Below, piece after piece: positions 45,411 to 57,500 of a DNA stretch of 64,000 nucleotides. Location: the NCBI RefSeq assembly GCF_022637455.1, contig NZ_CP093341.1, positions 930,001-994,000 of the forward strand. Direction: 5' to 3'. Numbering within the stretch: the stretch's first letter is position 1; each line of letters begins with the position of its first letter. Source of the DNA: Lysobacter sp. S4-A87. GTDB taxonomy: Bacteria; Pseudomonadota; Gammaproteobacteria; Xanthomonadales; Xanthomonadaceae. Both the position numbers and the translations under genes were made by a program. Under the pieces are notes generated by a model, which saw nothing but the letters and a program-made list of their open reading frames with translations, was not told the DNA's origin and ran no database searches.

Positions 45411-48400
45411 GGTTCCGGCGGCACGCAGCAGCCGCTTCATCTTCCGCGCCATCTTCGCGCCGACGCCGTCGTTGCCTTCGCTGGCAAACGATACCGGCAG
45501 CTCGGCGGCGATCTGCGCCAGGTTCTGCGTCGCCAGTCGCATCAGCTGGATGCGCACGCCGGTGTCCTTGACCACGCGACTGGACATCTGCACGGCGAGC
45601 ATGGAGTTGCCGCCGAGGTCGAAGAAGTTGTCGCCATCGCCGACATCCACGCCCAGCAGCTCCTTCCACAAGCTGCGCAGGTAGGCCGATCGCGCGTCGT
45701 CCCGGCCGACAGGCACGGCGTCGCTGGCTCCGGTCGCAGCCGGCATGACCGGCACGACGGCAGAGACGATTTCTTCCTCGCCCGCCTGCCCGTGCTGGGC
45801 GCGACGGATGACCTGGCTGAGCGTCTGCACCAGCACCGGCGCCTCGATCATCCCGCGGTGGCTGCCCGGTATCGCGATCACTTCGACCGCGCCGACCATC
45901 GTCTCCCAGCCCAGCGCCGGCTTGTCGTGCAGCTGCGGTGGCTGCTCGCTGGCGCGGAACAGCACCATCGCCGCCGGGTACGGGCGAACGACGTAATCGA
46001 TGTATGCACGCGTGTGGGTGGCTTCGATCTCGGCATAGCGCACGTTGTGCGGAAGCTCGGCACCGCTGGCACGCGCCTGTTGCGCCTGCTGCCGCAGCTG
46101 ACGCGCCTGGATGCGGCCGTTGACCATGCTGCTGATCGTCGCCAGGCGCTCACCGAACGATTGCCCCTGCAGGCGCTGCTGCAGGCGCTGCACTCGCGAG
46201 CCGAGGCCATTGCGGGCCTGCTTGCGGTAACCGACGCCGAACTCGGCCGAGGTATCGATCAGGCCCAGCAAGCCCACGCGCTCACCGGCAGCAACCAGCT
46301 GCTGCGCGATCTCGTAGGCGATGATGCCGCCCATCGAACCACCGGCCAGGTGGTACGGCCCCTGTGGCTGCACGTTGCGGATCTCGCGGACGTAGCGCTC
46401 AGCCATCTTCTCCACGCTGGTCAGCGGCGACGTCCTGCCGTCCAGTCCCAGCGCCTGCAGGCCATAGACCGGGATGCCCTGCGGCATCGCATCGGCCAGC
46501 GAACGGTAGTTGAGCACGTTGCCGCCCACGGCATGGATCAGGAACAACGGCAGCTGGTCGCCCTGCGGACGGATCGGAACCAGCGGCGACCACGGGTCGT
46601 GGCCAGGCGCCGTGGCATCGTCCTTGTGTGCGCCTGCGCGCCGGTATTCCTCGGCGAGCGCGCGCACGGTACGCGCAGTCAGCAGTGTCGCCAGCGGCAG
46701 GTTGATGTCGGTTTCGCGATTGAAGCGGTGGAACATCTGCACGGCCTGCAGCGAATGACCGCCAAGGGCGAAGAAGTCGTCGTCGGGCGTGATCCGCGGG
46801 TTGCGCAGCAGGTCGCGCCAGATCGCCAGCAACTGCTGGCCTAGCGGGTCGAGTTCGGCCGCGACAGCGGCATTCGCCACCACGGGCTCGGCAACAGCGA
46901 CTGCTGGCGCGGCTTCCTGCGTCTTGCCGAACAGCTGCGGCTGGCCGTCGTCGAAGGCGGTCAGCTCCGCCAGCGTCTTCGACGGATCGTTGCCGAGTGC
47001 TTCGAGCACGGCGATGTAGCGATCTCGCAGCAACGCGGTGGTGTCGTCGAGGAAGATGTCGGCGTTGTAGATGAAGCCGCCCGACAGGCCGGTGTCCTGC
47101 TCGACGAACCACAGGCCCAGGTCCTGGGTCGACGCGGTCTGGAACACCGGATAGCGCTCGTGCCGCAGCGGACCCCAGTCGCACATGCGCTGGCGGATGT
47201 CCTGGAACGAGAACAGCGCGTGGTAGAGCACTGCCCCGCCCTCGCGGCTGCGCACGCTCAGTTCGCGCACCAGGTCCTCCAGGCGGATGTCGGGATGGGC
47301 GAAGCTGTCGAGCACCACGTCCTTGACCTGCTTCACCGCCTGGGCAAACGTCAGGTTCTGGTCCATCTCCATGCGCAGCGGCAGCAGGCTGGTGAAATAG
47401 CCCATGAGGTTCTCGACCTCGGCCGTGTTGCGGCCACGCACCGGCGTGCCGACGATCAGTTCGCGCAGACCCGAAGTGCGGCTGATCAGCGTGAAGTACG
47501 CCGTCAGCAGCACCATGTAGAGCGTCGCATCCACCTTCAGCGCGGTGTCGTGCAGCTTCTGCGTGGTTGCGTCCGACACCACGATGCGATGGGTCACGCC
47601 GCGCCCGGACATGCCCGGGCGACGCGGCATGTCGGTGGGCAACGCCTCCACGCTTTGCCCGGCGCTGCCCAGGCGCTCGCGCCAGAACGCCAGCTGCTTC
47701 GCGTACTCCGGCCCCTGCAGCCACTGCCGGTGCCAGACGGAGAAGTCCAGGTAGGACACCGGCAACTCGGGCAGCGACGGTTCGCGCTGTTCAAGCTGCG
47801 CGGCATAGAGCTCGGCCATGTCGGTGTACATCAGGTCGAACGACCAGCCGTCCCAGATCAGGTGATGGGTCATGAAGAACCACACGTGCTCTTCCGGACC
47901 CAGGCGGAACAGGCGCGAACGGATCAGCGGCGAACGGTCCAGTTCAAACGGCGTCTGGATCAGCACGTCCATGCGCCGCGACACTTCCTTGTCACGCTGG
48001 TCGGCGAGGAAGCTGCCGACATCCTCGACGTCGGTGATGTCCAGATCGACGCTGTCGTGGACGACCTGCACCGGCTCGCCGTCGACGATGCCGATTGTCG
48101 TGCGCAGCGCGCTCTGGCGCTGGATCATCGCGGTCACGGCGCGCTGGAAGGCGGCCACGTCCAGCGGACCGCGCAGGCGATGCGCGGACGGCGTGTTGTA
48201 GGTGATCTGGCCGGGATTGAACTGCTCCAGCAGGTACAGGCGCTCCTGCATCACCGACATCGGCCCGTGCGACTGGTCGGCCAGGGCCACGATGGGTTCG
48301 CGCACCGGTGCCGCCTCGCCGTCGTGCTCGCTGACCAGGCGCGCCAGCCGCGCCACGGTCGGACCGTCGAACAGGGCACGCAGCGACAGCGAGATGCCCA

Positions 48401-51400
48401 GCTCCTTGTTGATGCGCGAGGTCAGCTGCGCCGCCAGCAGCGAGTGACCGCCGAGCGAGAAGAAGTCGTCGTCCACGCCCACTTCGGCCACGCCGAGAAC
48501 CTGTGCCATGGCCTGGGCGATGGTGCGCTCCAGCGCGTTGCGCGGAGCCACGCGCTCGCCGGCGAGTTTGATCGCCATGTCCGGCACCGGCAGCGAGTTG
48601 CGGTCGATCTTGCCGTTGGGCAGCAGCGGGATCGCGTCGAGGAACATGATGTGCTGCGGGATCATGTAGTCCGGCAGCGACGACTTGAGGAAGGACGCCA
48701 GCGCAACTTCTTCCAGCGCGGCGCCGGGCTGCAGCACCGCGTAGGCGACCAGGCGCACGTCACCGGGCCGGTCCTCGCGCGCGACCACGACCGTGCGCGC
48801 CACCTGCGGATGCGCGGCCAGCAGCGCCTCGATCTCGCCCAGTTCGATGCGGTAGCCGCGCACCTTGACCTGGAAGTCGAGGCGGCCCATGTGCTCGAGC
48901 ACACCGTCCGCGCGCCAGCGGCCACGGTCGCCGGTGCGATAGAGCAGCGCCGACGGCGCCGTGGAGAACGGATCGGCAACAAAGCGCTCGCCGGTCAGTT
49001 CGGGGCGATTGAGATAGCCCTGGGTGACGCCATCGCCACCGATCCAGATTTCGCCCGGCACGCCGAGCGGACACAGCTCGCCACGCGGATCGAGGATCCA
49101 GACCTGGGTATTGGCGATCGGCCGGCCGATATGGATGTCCATCGACTGCCCCGCCCTCAACAGCGTGGGCGCCGGCGCGACGATGCGCGCACAGGTCGAC
49201 CAGACCGTGGTCTCGGTCGGGCCGTATACATTCCACAGCGAGCCGCAACGCTGCAGCAGCTGCGCCGCCAGGTCGACCGGCAACGCCTCGCCACCGCACA
49301 GGATCTTGAACGTCGCATCGCCCTTCCATTCGGCGTCGAGCAGCAGACGCCACGATGCCGGCGTGGCCTGCATCACCGTCGCCCCGCTCTGCTTAAGCAG
49401 TGCCGCCAGGGCGACGCCGTCGGCAGCGGTGACGCGATCGGCCAGGATCACTTCCGCGCCAACGCTGAGCGGCAGCAGCAGCTCGAGCACGGCAATGTCG
49501 AACGACAGCGTGGTCACCGCGACCAGGCGGTCGTCGATGCCCAGGCCGGGCTCGTCGCGCATGCTGGTGAGGAAGTTGCTCACCGCACGATGCGGCACCT
49601 GCACGCCCTTGGGGCGCCCGGTCGAGCCGGAGGTGTAGATCACGTACGCGATCGATTCGGGCTGCGCCGCGCCGTCGTCACGGCCGATGGGCGTGCCCGG
49701 CATCGCGGCCAGCTCGTCCTGCAGTCGGTCCAGCGCGAGCACCGGGCGGCCTCGCAGGTCGAAGTTGCCTGCGTGCGACTGGGTGGTCAGCAGCGCGGCA
49801 AGGCCGGCATCGCCGGCCATGTAGGCCAGTCGTTCGGCCGGGAAATTCGGATCCAGCGGCACGTAGCCAGCGCCGCACTTGAGCACGCCGAGCAGGCCGG
49901 CAAGCATGTCGACGCCACGGTCGAGCACCAGGCCGACCAGGGCACCGCGGTGGACGCCGCGCGCACGCAGCAGGTGGGCGATGCGATTGGCGCGGTCTTC
50001 CAGCGCTGCATAACTCACGGCCTCGCCGTTGAAACGCACGGCGACGCGGTCGGGCGTGCTGGCGCACTGGCGCTCGAAGAATTCGTGCATCCGGCATTCG
50101 CGGTCGAATGGCGTGGCGGCAGGCTGCAATGCCAGCAGCTCCTCGCGCGCGCGCTCCGACACCAGCGGCAGCTTGCCGTAGGCCATGTCCGGCCGGGCCA
50201 CGGCCGAACGCAGCAGGGTTTCGTAGGCGCGCAACCAGCGGCGCACCGTCTCGTTGTCGAACAGGTCGGTGTTGTACTGGCACTCCAGGCGCATGCCGCC
50301 ACGCACCTGCACGGCGTTGACGAACAGCTCGAAGTTCTCGTAGCTGCGCGGATTGGTGATCAGCTGCATCGACAGGCCGTGGAAGCCGGTGTGCTCCTGA
50401 TCGAGCGCCTGGTCGATGTTGAACATCACGCTGACCAGCGGCAGCCGCGCGGGATCGCGCTGCAACGGCAGCTTGCGCAGCAGCGTGCCGAAGGTGTAGC
50501 GCTGGTGCTCGATCGAGTCGAGCAAGGCCTCCTGCGCCTGCGCAAGCGCCTGCTCGAACGGCTGGGTCAGGTCCAGTTCGAAGCGCAGCGGCAGCAGGTT
50601 GACGCAATGGCCGACCAGATGATCATGGCCGTCCAGCGACTGTCCGGCGGCGGGGATACCCACGACGACGTCCGACTGCGCCGTCAGTCGCGTCAGCAGG
50701 CCGGCGAACCCCGCCAGGAGGGTCGCGAACAGGCTGGCGCCATGACGGGCACCGAGGCGGCGGATCGCGGCCACCAGTTCGTCATCGAGGACATGGTCCT
50801 CGCGAATCGAGGCGAACGTGCGGCGAGGCGGACGTGGCCGGTCGGTCGGCAGGTCCAGGATCGGACCGCCGTCGGCAAAGCGCTGGCACCAGTAGGCTTC
50901 GTCGTCGCGATAGAGGCTGCACGAGGGATGCTCGGCCTCGGCCAGGGCGTAGTCGGCGAACGACTCCGCCGGCGGCAGCGCCTCGGCGGCATGGCCCAGG
51001 GCCTGGGTGTACAGCGTGCCCAGCTCGCGCACGATCACCCACCACGACCAGCCGTCGCAGACCAGGTGATGGGCAGTGAGCACCAGCAGGTGTTCCTCGC
51101 CCGCCAGCTTGAGCAGCTCGGCGCGCAGCAGCAGGCCGTGGTCGAGCTCGAACGGTGTTTCTACGACCTCGCGCGCGTGCGCGGCAACGCGCGCCTCGCG
51201 CTGGTCCGGCGCGAGCGCGGACAGGTCGACCAAGGCGAGGTCGAAGTCCACGCTCTCTGCCACACACAGGGTCTTGCCGTCCGGGCCGAAGTTCGAGCGC
51301 AGCACATCGTGGCGAGCCACCAGCTGGCGCAGGGCGGTGCGTAGCGCATCCGCATCCAGGCGACCGTGGAAGTGCAGCGAGATCGATTCGTTGTAGGCCA

Positions 51401-51566
51401 GCGATGCATCGCGGCCAAGGCGGTCGGCCAGCCAGACCTCGCGTTGCGGCTCCGTGGTCGGAGCAACGCGGGCCAGCCCACCTTCGGCGAACGGGTCGTA
51501 GTCGACGCTGGCGTCGGCCGGACGCGTCATGTCCAGGCTGCCGTAATGGATCTCGGCCGCATTCAT
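45399..51566 (-). CDS. Nonribosomal peptide synthetase, C-A-PCP-C-PCP-TE-PCP
   Basis: The start at 51566 (MNAAEIHYGS, ATGA overlap with the PKS stop) gives 2055 residues. Domains by motif: condensation 1 (HHLVCDG, His about 166), adenylation (TSGSTG about 645; NVYGPTETT; A10 lysine in LPNGKIDR about 982), carrier 1 (GGHSLLA, Ser about 1042), condensation 2 (HHLIWDG, about 1234), carrier 2 (GGHSLQAV, Ser about 1605), thioesterase (GGSMGG, Ser about 1744), and carrier 3 (GGNSMLAV, Ser about 1988). All core residues are intact. Eight pocket residues of the A domain read by eye as D-I-L-Q-L-G-V-V-W, close to the glycine code. There is no second A domain, and one carrier lies after the thioesterase. 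It receives its substrate from the upstream PKS. Confidence 0.93.
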   Translation of the reverse strand: MNAAEIHYGSLDMTRPADASVDYDPFAEGGLARVAPTTEPQREVWLADRLGRDASLAYNESISLHFHGRLDADALRTALRQLVARHDVLRSNFGPDGKTLCVAESVDFDLALVDLSALAPDQREARVAAHAREVVETPFELDHGLLLRAELLKLAGEEHLLVLTAHHLVCDGWSWWVIVRELGTLYTQALGHAAEALPPAESFADYALAEAEHPSCSLYRDDEAYWCQRFADGGPILDLPTDRPRPPRRTFASIREDHVLDDELVAAIRRLGARHGASLFATLLAGFAGLLTRLTAQSDVVVGIPAAGQSLDGHDHLVGHCVNLLPLRFELDLTQPFEQALAQAQEALLDSIEHQRYTFGTLLRKLPLQRDPARLPLVSVMFNIDQALDQEHTGFHGLSMQLITNPRSYENFELFVNAVQVRGGMRLECQYNTDLFDNETVRRWLRAYETLLRSAVARPDMAYGKLPLVSERAREELLALQPAATPFDRECRMHEFFERQCASTPDRVAVRFNGEAVSYAALEDRANRIAHLLRARGVHRGALVGLVLDRGVDMLAGLLGVLKCGAGYVPLDPNFPAERLAYMAGDAGLAALLTTQSHAGNFDLRGRPVLALDRLQDELAAMPGTPIGRDDGAAQPESIAYVIYTSGSTGRPKGVQVPHRAVSNFLTSMRDEPGLGIDDRLVAVTTLSFDIAVLELLLPLSVGAEVILADRVTAADGVALAALLKQSGATVMQATPASWRLLLDAEWKGDATFKILCGGEALPVDLAAQLLQRCGSLWNVYGPTETTVWSTCARIVAPAPTLLRAGQSMDIHIGRPIANTQVWILDPRGELCPLGVPGEIWIGGDGVTQGYLNRPELTGERFVADPFSTAPSALLYRTGDRGRWRADGVLEHMGRLDFQVKVRGYRIELGEIEALLAAHPQVARTVVVAREDRPGDVRLVAYAVLQPGAALEEVALASFLKSSLPDYMIPQHIMFLDAIPLLPNGKIDRNSLPVPDMAIKLAGERVAPRNALERTIAQAMAQVLGVAEVGVDDDFFSLGGHSLLAAQLTSRINKELGISLSLRALFDGPTVARLARLVSEHDGEAAPVREPIVALADQSHGPMSVMQERLYLLEQFNPGQITYNTPSAHRLRGPLDVAAFQRAVTAMIQRQSALRTTIGIVDGEPVQVVHDSVDLDITDVEDVGSFLADQRDKEVSRRMDVLIQTPFELDRSPLIRSRLFRLGPEEHVWFFMTHHLIWDGWSFDLMYTDMAELYAAQLEQREPSLPELPVSYLDFSVWHRQWLQGPEYAKQLAFWRERLGSAGQSVEALPTDMPRRPGMSGRGVTHRIVVSDATTQKLHDTALKVDATLYMVLLTAYFTLISRTSGLRELIVGTPVRGRNTAEVENLMGYFTSLLPLRMEMDQNLTFAQAVKQVKDVVLDSFAHPDIRLEDLVRELSVRSREGGAVLYHALFSFQDIRQRMCDWGPLRHERYPVFQTASTQDLGLWFVEQDTGLSGGFIYNADIFLDDTTALLRDRYIAVLEALGNDPSKTLAELTAFDDGQPQLFGKTQEAAPAVAVAEPVVANAAVAAELDPLGQQLLAIWRDLLRNPRITPDDDFFALGGHSLQAVQMFHRFNRETDINLPLATLLTARTVRALAEEYRRAGAHKDDATAPGHDPWSPLVPIRPQGDQLPLFLIHAVGGNVLNYRSLADAMPQGIPVYGLQALGLDGRTSPLTSVEKMAERYVREIRNVQPQGPYHLAGGSMGGIIAYEIAQQLVAAGERVGLLGLIDTSAEFGVGYRKQARNGLGSRVQRLQQRLQGQSFGERLATISSMVNGRIQARQLRQQAQQARASGAELPHNVRYAEIEATHTRAYIDYVVRPYPAAMVLFRASEQPPQLHDKPALGWETMVGAVEVIAIPGSHRGMIEAPVLVQTLSQVIRRAQHGQAGEEEIVSAVVPVMPAATGASDAVPVGRDDARSAYLRSLWKELLGVDVGDGDNFFDLGGNSMLAVQMSSRVVKDTGVRIQLMRLATQNLAQIAAELPVSFASEGNDGVGAKMARKMKRLLRAAGTVES

Positions 51567-54500
51567 GCACTCACCTTCATGTACTTTCCGGGCTGCTCGG
51601 GGTTCGGCACGAACCACGCCGGGGTGCCATCGGGCTCACGGCCAATGCGCGCACCCGGCACGACCGGCTTGCTCGCATCCATCACCGTGCGCGGCGTGGC
51701 GCTGTTGCGCGGCAGGAATTCCATGTCCTGCATCTCGACCACCGACTCCTTGTAGGCGGTGGCGATCTTGGCAATGTCCTCGTCGCTGTGGGCCGTGGTG
51801 AGGAAGCACGGGAAGTTGTCCAGGATGTGGATGCCGCGGCTGCGCATCAGCGCGAACAGCAGGTCCTGCAGCGGATGGTTCTCATGGAAGTGGGTCTTCC
51901 AGACCGAGGCGAACTGCTTCACCGACACCGGCGCGCCGGCTTCTGCGCAGAACGCATTGATGTCGGCGACCATGGCCTCGGTGCGGGCATTGAGACCCTG
52001 CTGCAATGCCCCGCCCTCGCGCTTGAAATGCTCCAGCACGGCCTTGGCCGCGACCAGCGCCAGCGGATGGCGGACGAAGGTGCCGGCGAAGTAGGTCACG
52101 CCTACGGTAGGCACCGAGTCGTCGCCGTACTGCCAGTGGCCGCCATCGAGGGCGTCCATGTACTCGCGCTTGCCGGCGATCACGCCGATCGGGAAACCGC
52201 CGCCGATGACCTTGCCGTAGGTCGCCAGGTCGGCCTTGATGCCGAAGATCGACTGCACGCCGCCCGGGTTGGCGCGGAAACCGGTGACGACTTCGTCGAA
52301 GATCAGCAGCGCGCCATTGTCGCTGGTGATCTGGCGCAGGTCCTTGAGGAACTCGACCGGACGGAAGTCCAGGCGCCGGCTCTGCACCGGCTCGATCAGG
52401 ATCGCGGCGATCTCGCTGGCGCGCGAACGGATGATCTCCAGCGACTCGGGCGTGCCGTAGTCGAGCACCAGCACGTTCTCGGAGGTGTTGCGCAGGATGC
52501 CCGGCGCGGCCGGCACCGCGCGCAGCGACTTGGTGCCGCGCACGATCACTTCATCGACGATGCCGTGGTAGGAACCAGTGAACAACACCACCGTGCTGCG
52601 GGCGGTAACGGTGCGGGCGACGCGAAGCGCGCCGAGCACGGCTTCCGAACCGGTATTGCACAGCGCGGCGCGCTCGTGCCCGGTGACCTCGCAGATCAGC
52701 TGCGCGACTTCGCCGGCCACCGGATGCTGCGGGCCGATCTCGTAGCCAAGGTCGAGCTGCTTGCGCACCGCGTCGAGCACGAACTCCGGCTGCCAGCCGA
52801 ACAGGCTCATGCCGAATCCGTTGAGCGCATCGACGTAGTCGTTGCCATCCAGGTCCTGCACGTGCGAGCCCTTGGAACGCTCGACGACGATCTGGTAGAC
52901 GATCTCCTTCACCAGCGGGCGGAACCCGTTGACCACGCGCGGATCGGCGAGGTGGCCGCGATGCTCCTGGGTGTAGTCCTTGGACTTGCGGGTGCGGGCG
53001 ATGTAGCGGCTCATGAAAGCATCGAGCTTGCGCCGCTGCTGCGGGTTGAGCTCGAACTGGGCGTTGTTGTCGATCCGGGCGATCGCACCGAACGCCTTCT
53101 TGATGTCGTACTTGATCTGCGGCGCGGCCACGTCTTCGTCGCCGGCATCGCTGGCGGCTGCGGGACTGGAGGCGGCAGGCGTAGCAACGACGGGTGCCGG
53201 CGCGACGGGCTGCTGCACCGGTGCCGACACGGCAACGGGAGCGGCGACCGCACCGCCCGACAGCAGCGCCAGCTGCTGCGACATCAGCTGCATCTGCTGG
53301 GCGATCACCTGGCGGGTGAAGTCGTTGCCGCCATCGAGGGTGGGCATTGCCATCGCCATTGGCGCGGTGGCGGTGGCGGCGGCCGCTGGCGCCTGCACGG
53401 ATGCAGGCGGCGGCGCCACGGGCGCTGCCACCGCGTCCGGCGGCAGCTGGGCATCGATCGCGCTGACCAGCCGCTGCAGGCTGGAGCACTCGCCCATCAG
53501 CTGGCGGAACCCGATCGAGACCGGGAACGTCTTCTGCAGCTGCAACGCCACCTGGGTCAGCATCAGGCTGTCCAGGCCCAGCTCGATGAAGTTGGTATCG
53601 GTGTCGGCATCGGCCATGTCGAAGCCGGCGACGTTCTCGAACAGGCCGCGCAGCTGGCCGATCAGGCGGTCGCGGCGAGCGGAGCCTGCCTCGGGCTGTG
53701 CGGACGGCGCGGCGGCTGGCAAGGCGGACTGCGGCATGACGGGCTCCAGTTTCGGGGTTGTCGCAATAGCGGGATGGGGGATGACGTTGGACGTGGCGTG
53801 AGTGACCGCCTCCACCCAATAACGTTGCCGCTCGAACGGATAGGTCGGCAGGCGAAGGCGAAGTCGACGCTCGCGCCGGTCGAAGCTGGCCGGATCGATC
53901 GCCACGCCCTGGCTCCAAAGCCGTCCGCTGGCCGCGCGCAGGTCGCGCAGCTCGTTTTCGGGGCTGTCGGACAAGGTCGAAACCGTGGCCATGCGCTGCT
54001 TCTGCACCGCGGGCTGCTGCCGGGCGAGGGCGTTGAGCGTGGTCCGCGGCCCGACCTCCAGCAGCACGCGGGTCGGCACGTCCAGCAGGGTCTGCAGCGC
54101 GGGCGAGAAAGAGACCGGCTCGCGCAGGTGGCGGGCCCAGTAGTCGGGCGAGGTCGCCGTGGCGGCATCCAGCCAGGCGCCGGTGACGGTCGAGACCACG
54201 GGCAGCGAGGGCGCATTCATCGACACCGCCGCGACGGCTTCGCGGAACGGCGCGACCACCGCTTCCATCATTGCCGAGTGGAAGGCGTGCGACGTCCGCA
54301 ATGCACGGCAGGCGACGCCTTCTGCTTCCAGCTCGGCCTGGAACCGGGCGACGGCTTCGCCGGGGCCGGCGACGACGCTGGCCAACGGCGAGTTCTCCGC
54401 CGCCAGCGAGATCCCCTCGGGCAGTCGCGAACGCAGCGAATCGGCCGGCAGGCGCACCGACAGCATCGCGCCCTGCGGCTGCGCCTGCATCAGCGCACCG

Positions 54501-57500
54501 CGCCTGGCGACCAGGCGCAGCGCATCGGACAGGGTGAACACGCCGGCGAGCGTCGCGGCGACGAACTCGCCGACGCTGTGGCCGATCATCGCCGAGGGCA
54601 TCACGCCCCGGCTCATCCAGGTCCGCGCCAGCGAATACTCGATCGCGAACGTGGCCGGCTGCATGACCGAGGTCGGCAGCAGCCGCTGTGCGTCCTCGTC
54701 GAACATCGCCTCGCGCAGGTCGAAGCCCAGCACGTCGCGCGCAATCATGGCGCACTCGTCGAGGGCGTCGCGGAATGCCTCCTCACGCTCGTACAGGCTG
54801 CGGCCCATCCCCGGGTACGTGGCGCCCTGCCCCGGGAACATGAAGACAACCTCGCCCGCCCGCGCCGGGCGGCTGCGCGCCGCTTCGGCCTGCGCATCGG
54901 GATCGCGCAGCGCGGCGATCGCGCCCGCGTTGTCGTCGGCGACCACGGCGATGCGATGCGAGAACGCCTTCCTGCCGACCGCCAGCGTCCAGGCGACATC
55001 GGCCAGGTTCTCGTGCGGGTTGGCCTGCAGGTGGTCGGCCAGTCGCGTCACCGCCGCGCCCAGCGCGGCCGGGGTACGCGCCGACAGGACCAGCAACTGC
55101 GGGTCCTGCGCGGGCGTCGACGGCGCCTGCTCCGGCGCCTCTTCCATCACCACGTGCGCATTGGTGCCGCCCAGGCCGAACGAACTGACGCCGGCGCGGC
55201 GCGGACCGCCATCGCTGTGCCACGGGCTCAACTGCGCGTTGACCACGAACGGCGACGCGGCGAAGTCGATGGTCGGGTTGGCGGAGTCGAAATGAATGCT
55301 CGCCGGGATGCGCTTTTCGTCCAGCGCCAGCGCGGTCTTGATCACGCCGGCCGCACCGGCGGCGGTCACCAGGTGGCCGACGTTGCTCTTGAGCGAGCCG
55401 ATCCGGCAGAAGCCGGTGTCGGCGGTGCCCCTACGGAACGCCCGGGTCAGGCCTTCGATCTCGATCGGATCGCCCAGCGGCGTCGCCGTGCCATGCGCCT
55501 CGACATAACTGATGCTGCGCGGATCGATCCCGGCGCGGTCGTGCGCCATCGCGATCACCGCCGCCTGGCCCTCGCTGCTCGGCGCAGTGAAGCTGGCGCG
55601 GTTGCTGCCGTCGTTGTTGAGCGCCGCGCCGCGGATCACCGCGAAGACGTGGTTGCCATCGGCCACCGCGTCCGACAGCCGCTTGAGCAGCACCACCGCA
55701 GCGCCGTCACCGAACACGGTGCCCCTGGCATTGGCGTCGAAGGTGCGCGTGTGCCCGTCCGGGGACAGCATCGAACCTTCCTGGTAGAGGTAACCGCTGC
55801 GCGGCGGACAGGTCACCGCGATGCCGCCGGCCAGGGCCATGTCGCACAGTCCGGACTGCAGGCTGTCGACTGCCTGGCAGATCGCCACCAGCGACGTCGA
55901 GCAGGCGGTGTTGAGGCTGATCGCCGGGCCGTTGAGGTTGAGCTTGTGCGCAACGCGCGTCGCGATGTAGTCCTTCTCGTTGCCGAGCATCACCTGCAAT
56001 GCACCGACGCGATTGATCAGCTCCGGATGGGCCGATGCATGCCGCTGGAAGTAGGTCGCGTTGTTCATGCCGGCGAAGACGCCGACCGGCACGGTCGTCG
56101 CATCGGGCGCATGACCGCCGCGCTCCAGGCATTCCCAGCACAGCTCCAGGAAGATGCGTTGCTGCGGATCCATCAGTTCGGCCTCGCGCGGGCCGATGCC
56201 GAAGAACGCCGCGTCGAACATTTCCACGCCGTCGATCACGCCGCGCGCCGCGACGTAGGCCGGATCGCTGCGCTCGGCGGCGCTGACCGCCGGATCGAGT
56301 TCGTCGATGCGGAACTTGCTGATCGTGTCGCGCCCCTGCAGCAGGTTGTCCCAGAAGCCCTCGACGTCATCGGCGCCGGGGAAGCGGCCGGCCATCGCGA
56401 TGACGGCGATCGGCTCGCGGTTGTCGAGCACGCGCGACTTCGCGACCCGCTGGCGCACCGCGCCGCCGCTGCCATCGATGGCGGCCGCGAGGGCCGCGAC
56501 GGTCGGATGCTGGAAGATTGTCGTTGCGGCGACGCGGATCCTGGCCGCCGATGCGGCGTCCTGCCAGCCCTCGTTGCGGATCTGCTCGGCCAGGCGTACG
56601 GCCAGCAGTGAGCTGCCGCCGAGTTCGAAGAAGTTGTCGTTGCGGCCGACGCCCTCGATATCGAGCAGCGCACCGAACGCCTCGCAGATGCGCGTCTCCA
56701 GCGGCGTCGCCGGCGGCGCGTAGTCGCAGGTCAGTTCGGGACGGCGACGGTCCGGCGCCGGCAGCGCGCGCCGGTCGACCTTGGCGTTGGCGGTCAGCGG
56801 CAGTTCGTCGAGGCAGACGTAACGGGTCGGCACCATGAAGTGCGGCAGGCTCGCCGACAGGTGTGCGCGCAACTGCTGTGGGGTTGCGCCGTTGCCGGTC
56901 GTTGCAGCGACGTAATAGGCCACCAGGCGCTTCTCGCCCGGGAAATCGGCACGCGCCTCGACCACGCACGAGGCCACCGACGGGTGCCGTGCCAGCACGG
57001 CCTCGATCTCAGTCAGCTCGATCCGGTAACCACGGATCTTCACCTGCGCATCGGTGCGGCCGACGAACTCGAGCAGTCCATCGGCGCGATAGCGGACGTG
57101 ATCGCCCGTGCGATAAAGCACCTCGCCCGGCGCGCCGAACGGATCGGGCACGAAACGCCCGGCGTTGAGTTCGGGTCGGTTGAGGTAACCCCGGGCCACG
57201 CCGGCACCGCCGACGCACAGCTCGCCGATCACGCCGACGGGTACCAGCTGCCGGCGCGGGTTGAGCACGTAGACGCTGGTGTCCTGGACCGGACGGCCGA
57301 TCGGAATGGACGACACCTCAGGCGTCAACGCCGGGATCGGATACTGCGTGCACAGGATCGTGCACTCGGTCGGCCCATAGCCGTTGCCGATACGCAGTGC
57401 CGGAGCCAACGGCTGCATGCGCCGCACGTGGTCGGCGGAAAGGGCTTCCCCGCCGATGAGCAGGTCGCGGAAGTTCACGAACAGTTCCGGCGACTCGTCG

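Noticed and set aside
47160-51344. Plus-strand open frame (1394 codons) opposite the NRPS
   Set aside because: Same reason: no motif, composition of an antisense shadow, while the minus strand has intact C, A, PCP and TE motifs.
51155-56611. Very long plus-strand open frame (1818 codons) opposite the PKS and NRPS genes
   Set aside because: It is arginine/alanine/glutamine-rich with no domain and lies antisense to clear megasynthase domains; such frames arise from high third-position GC.
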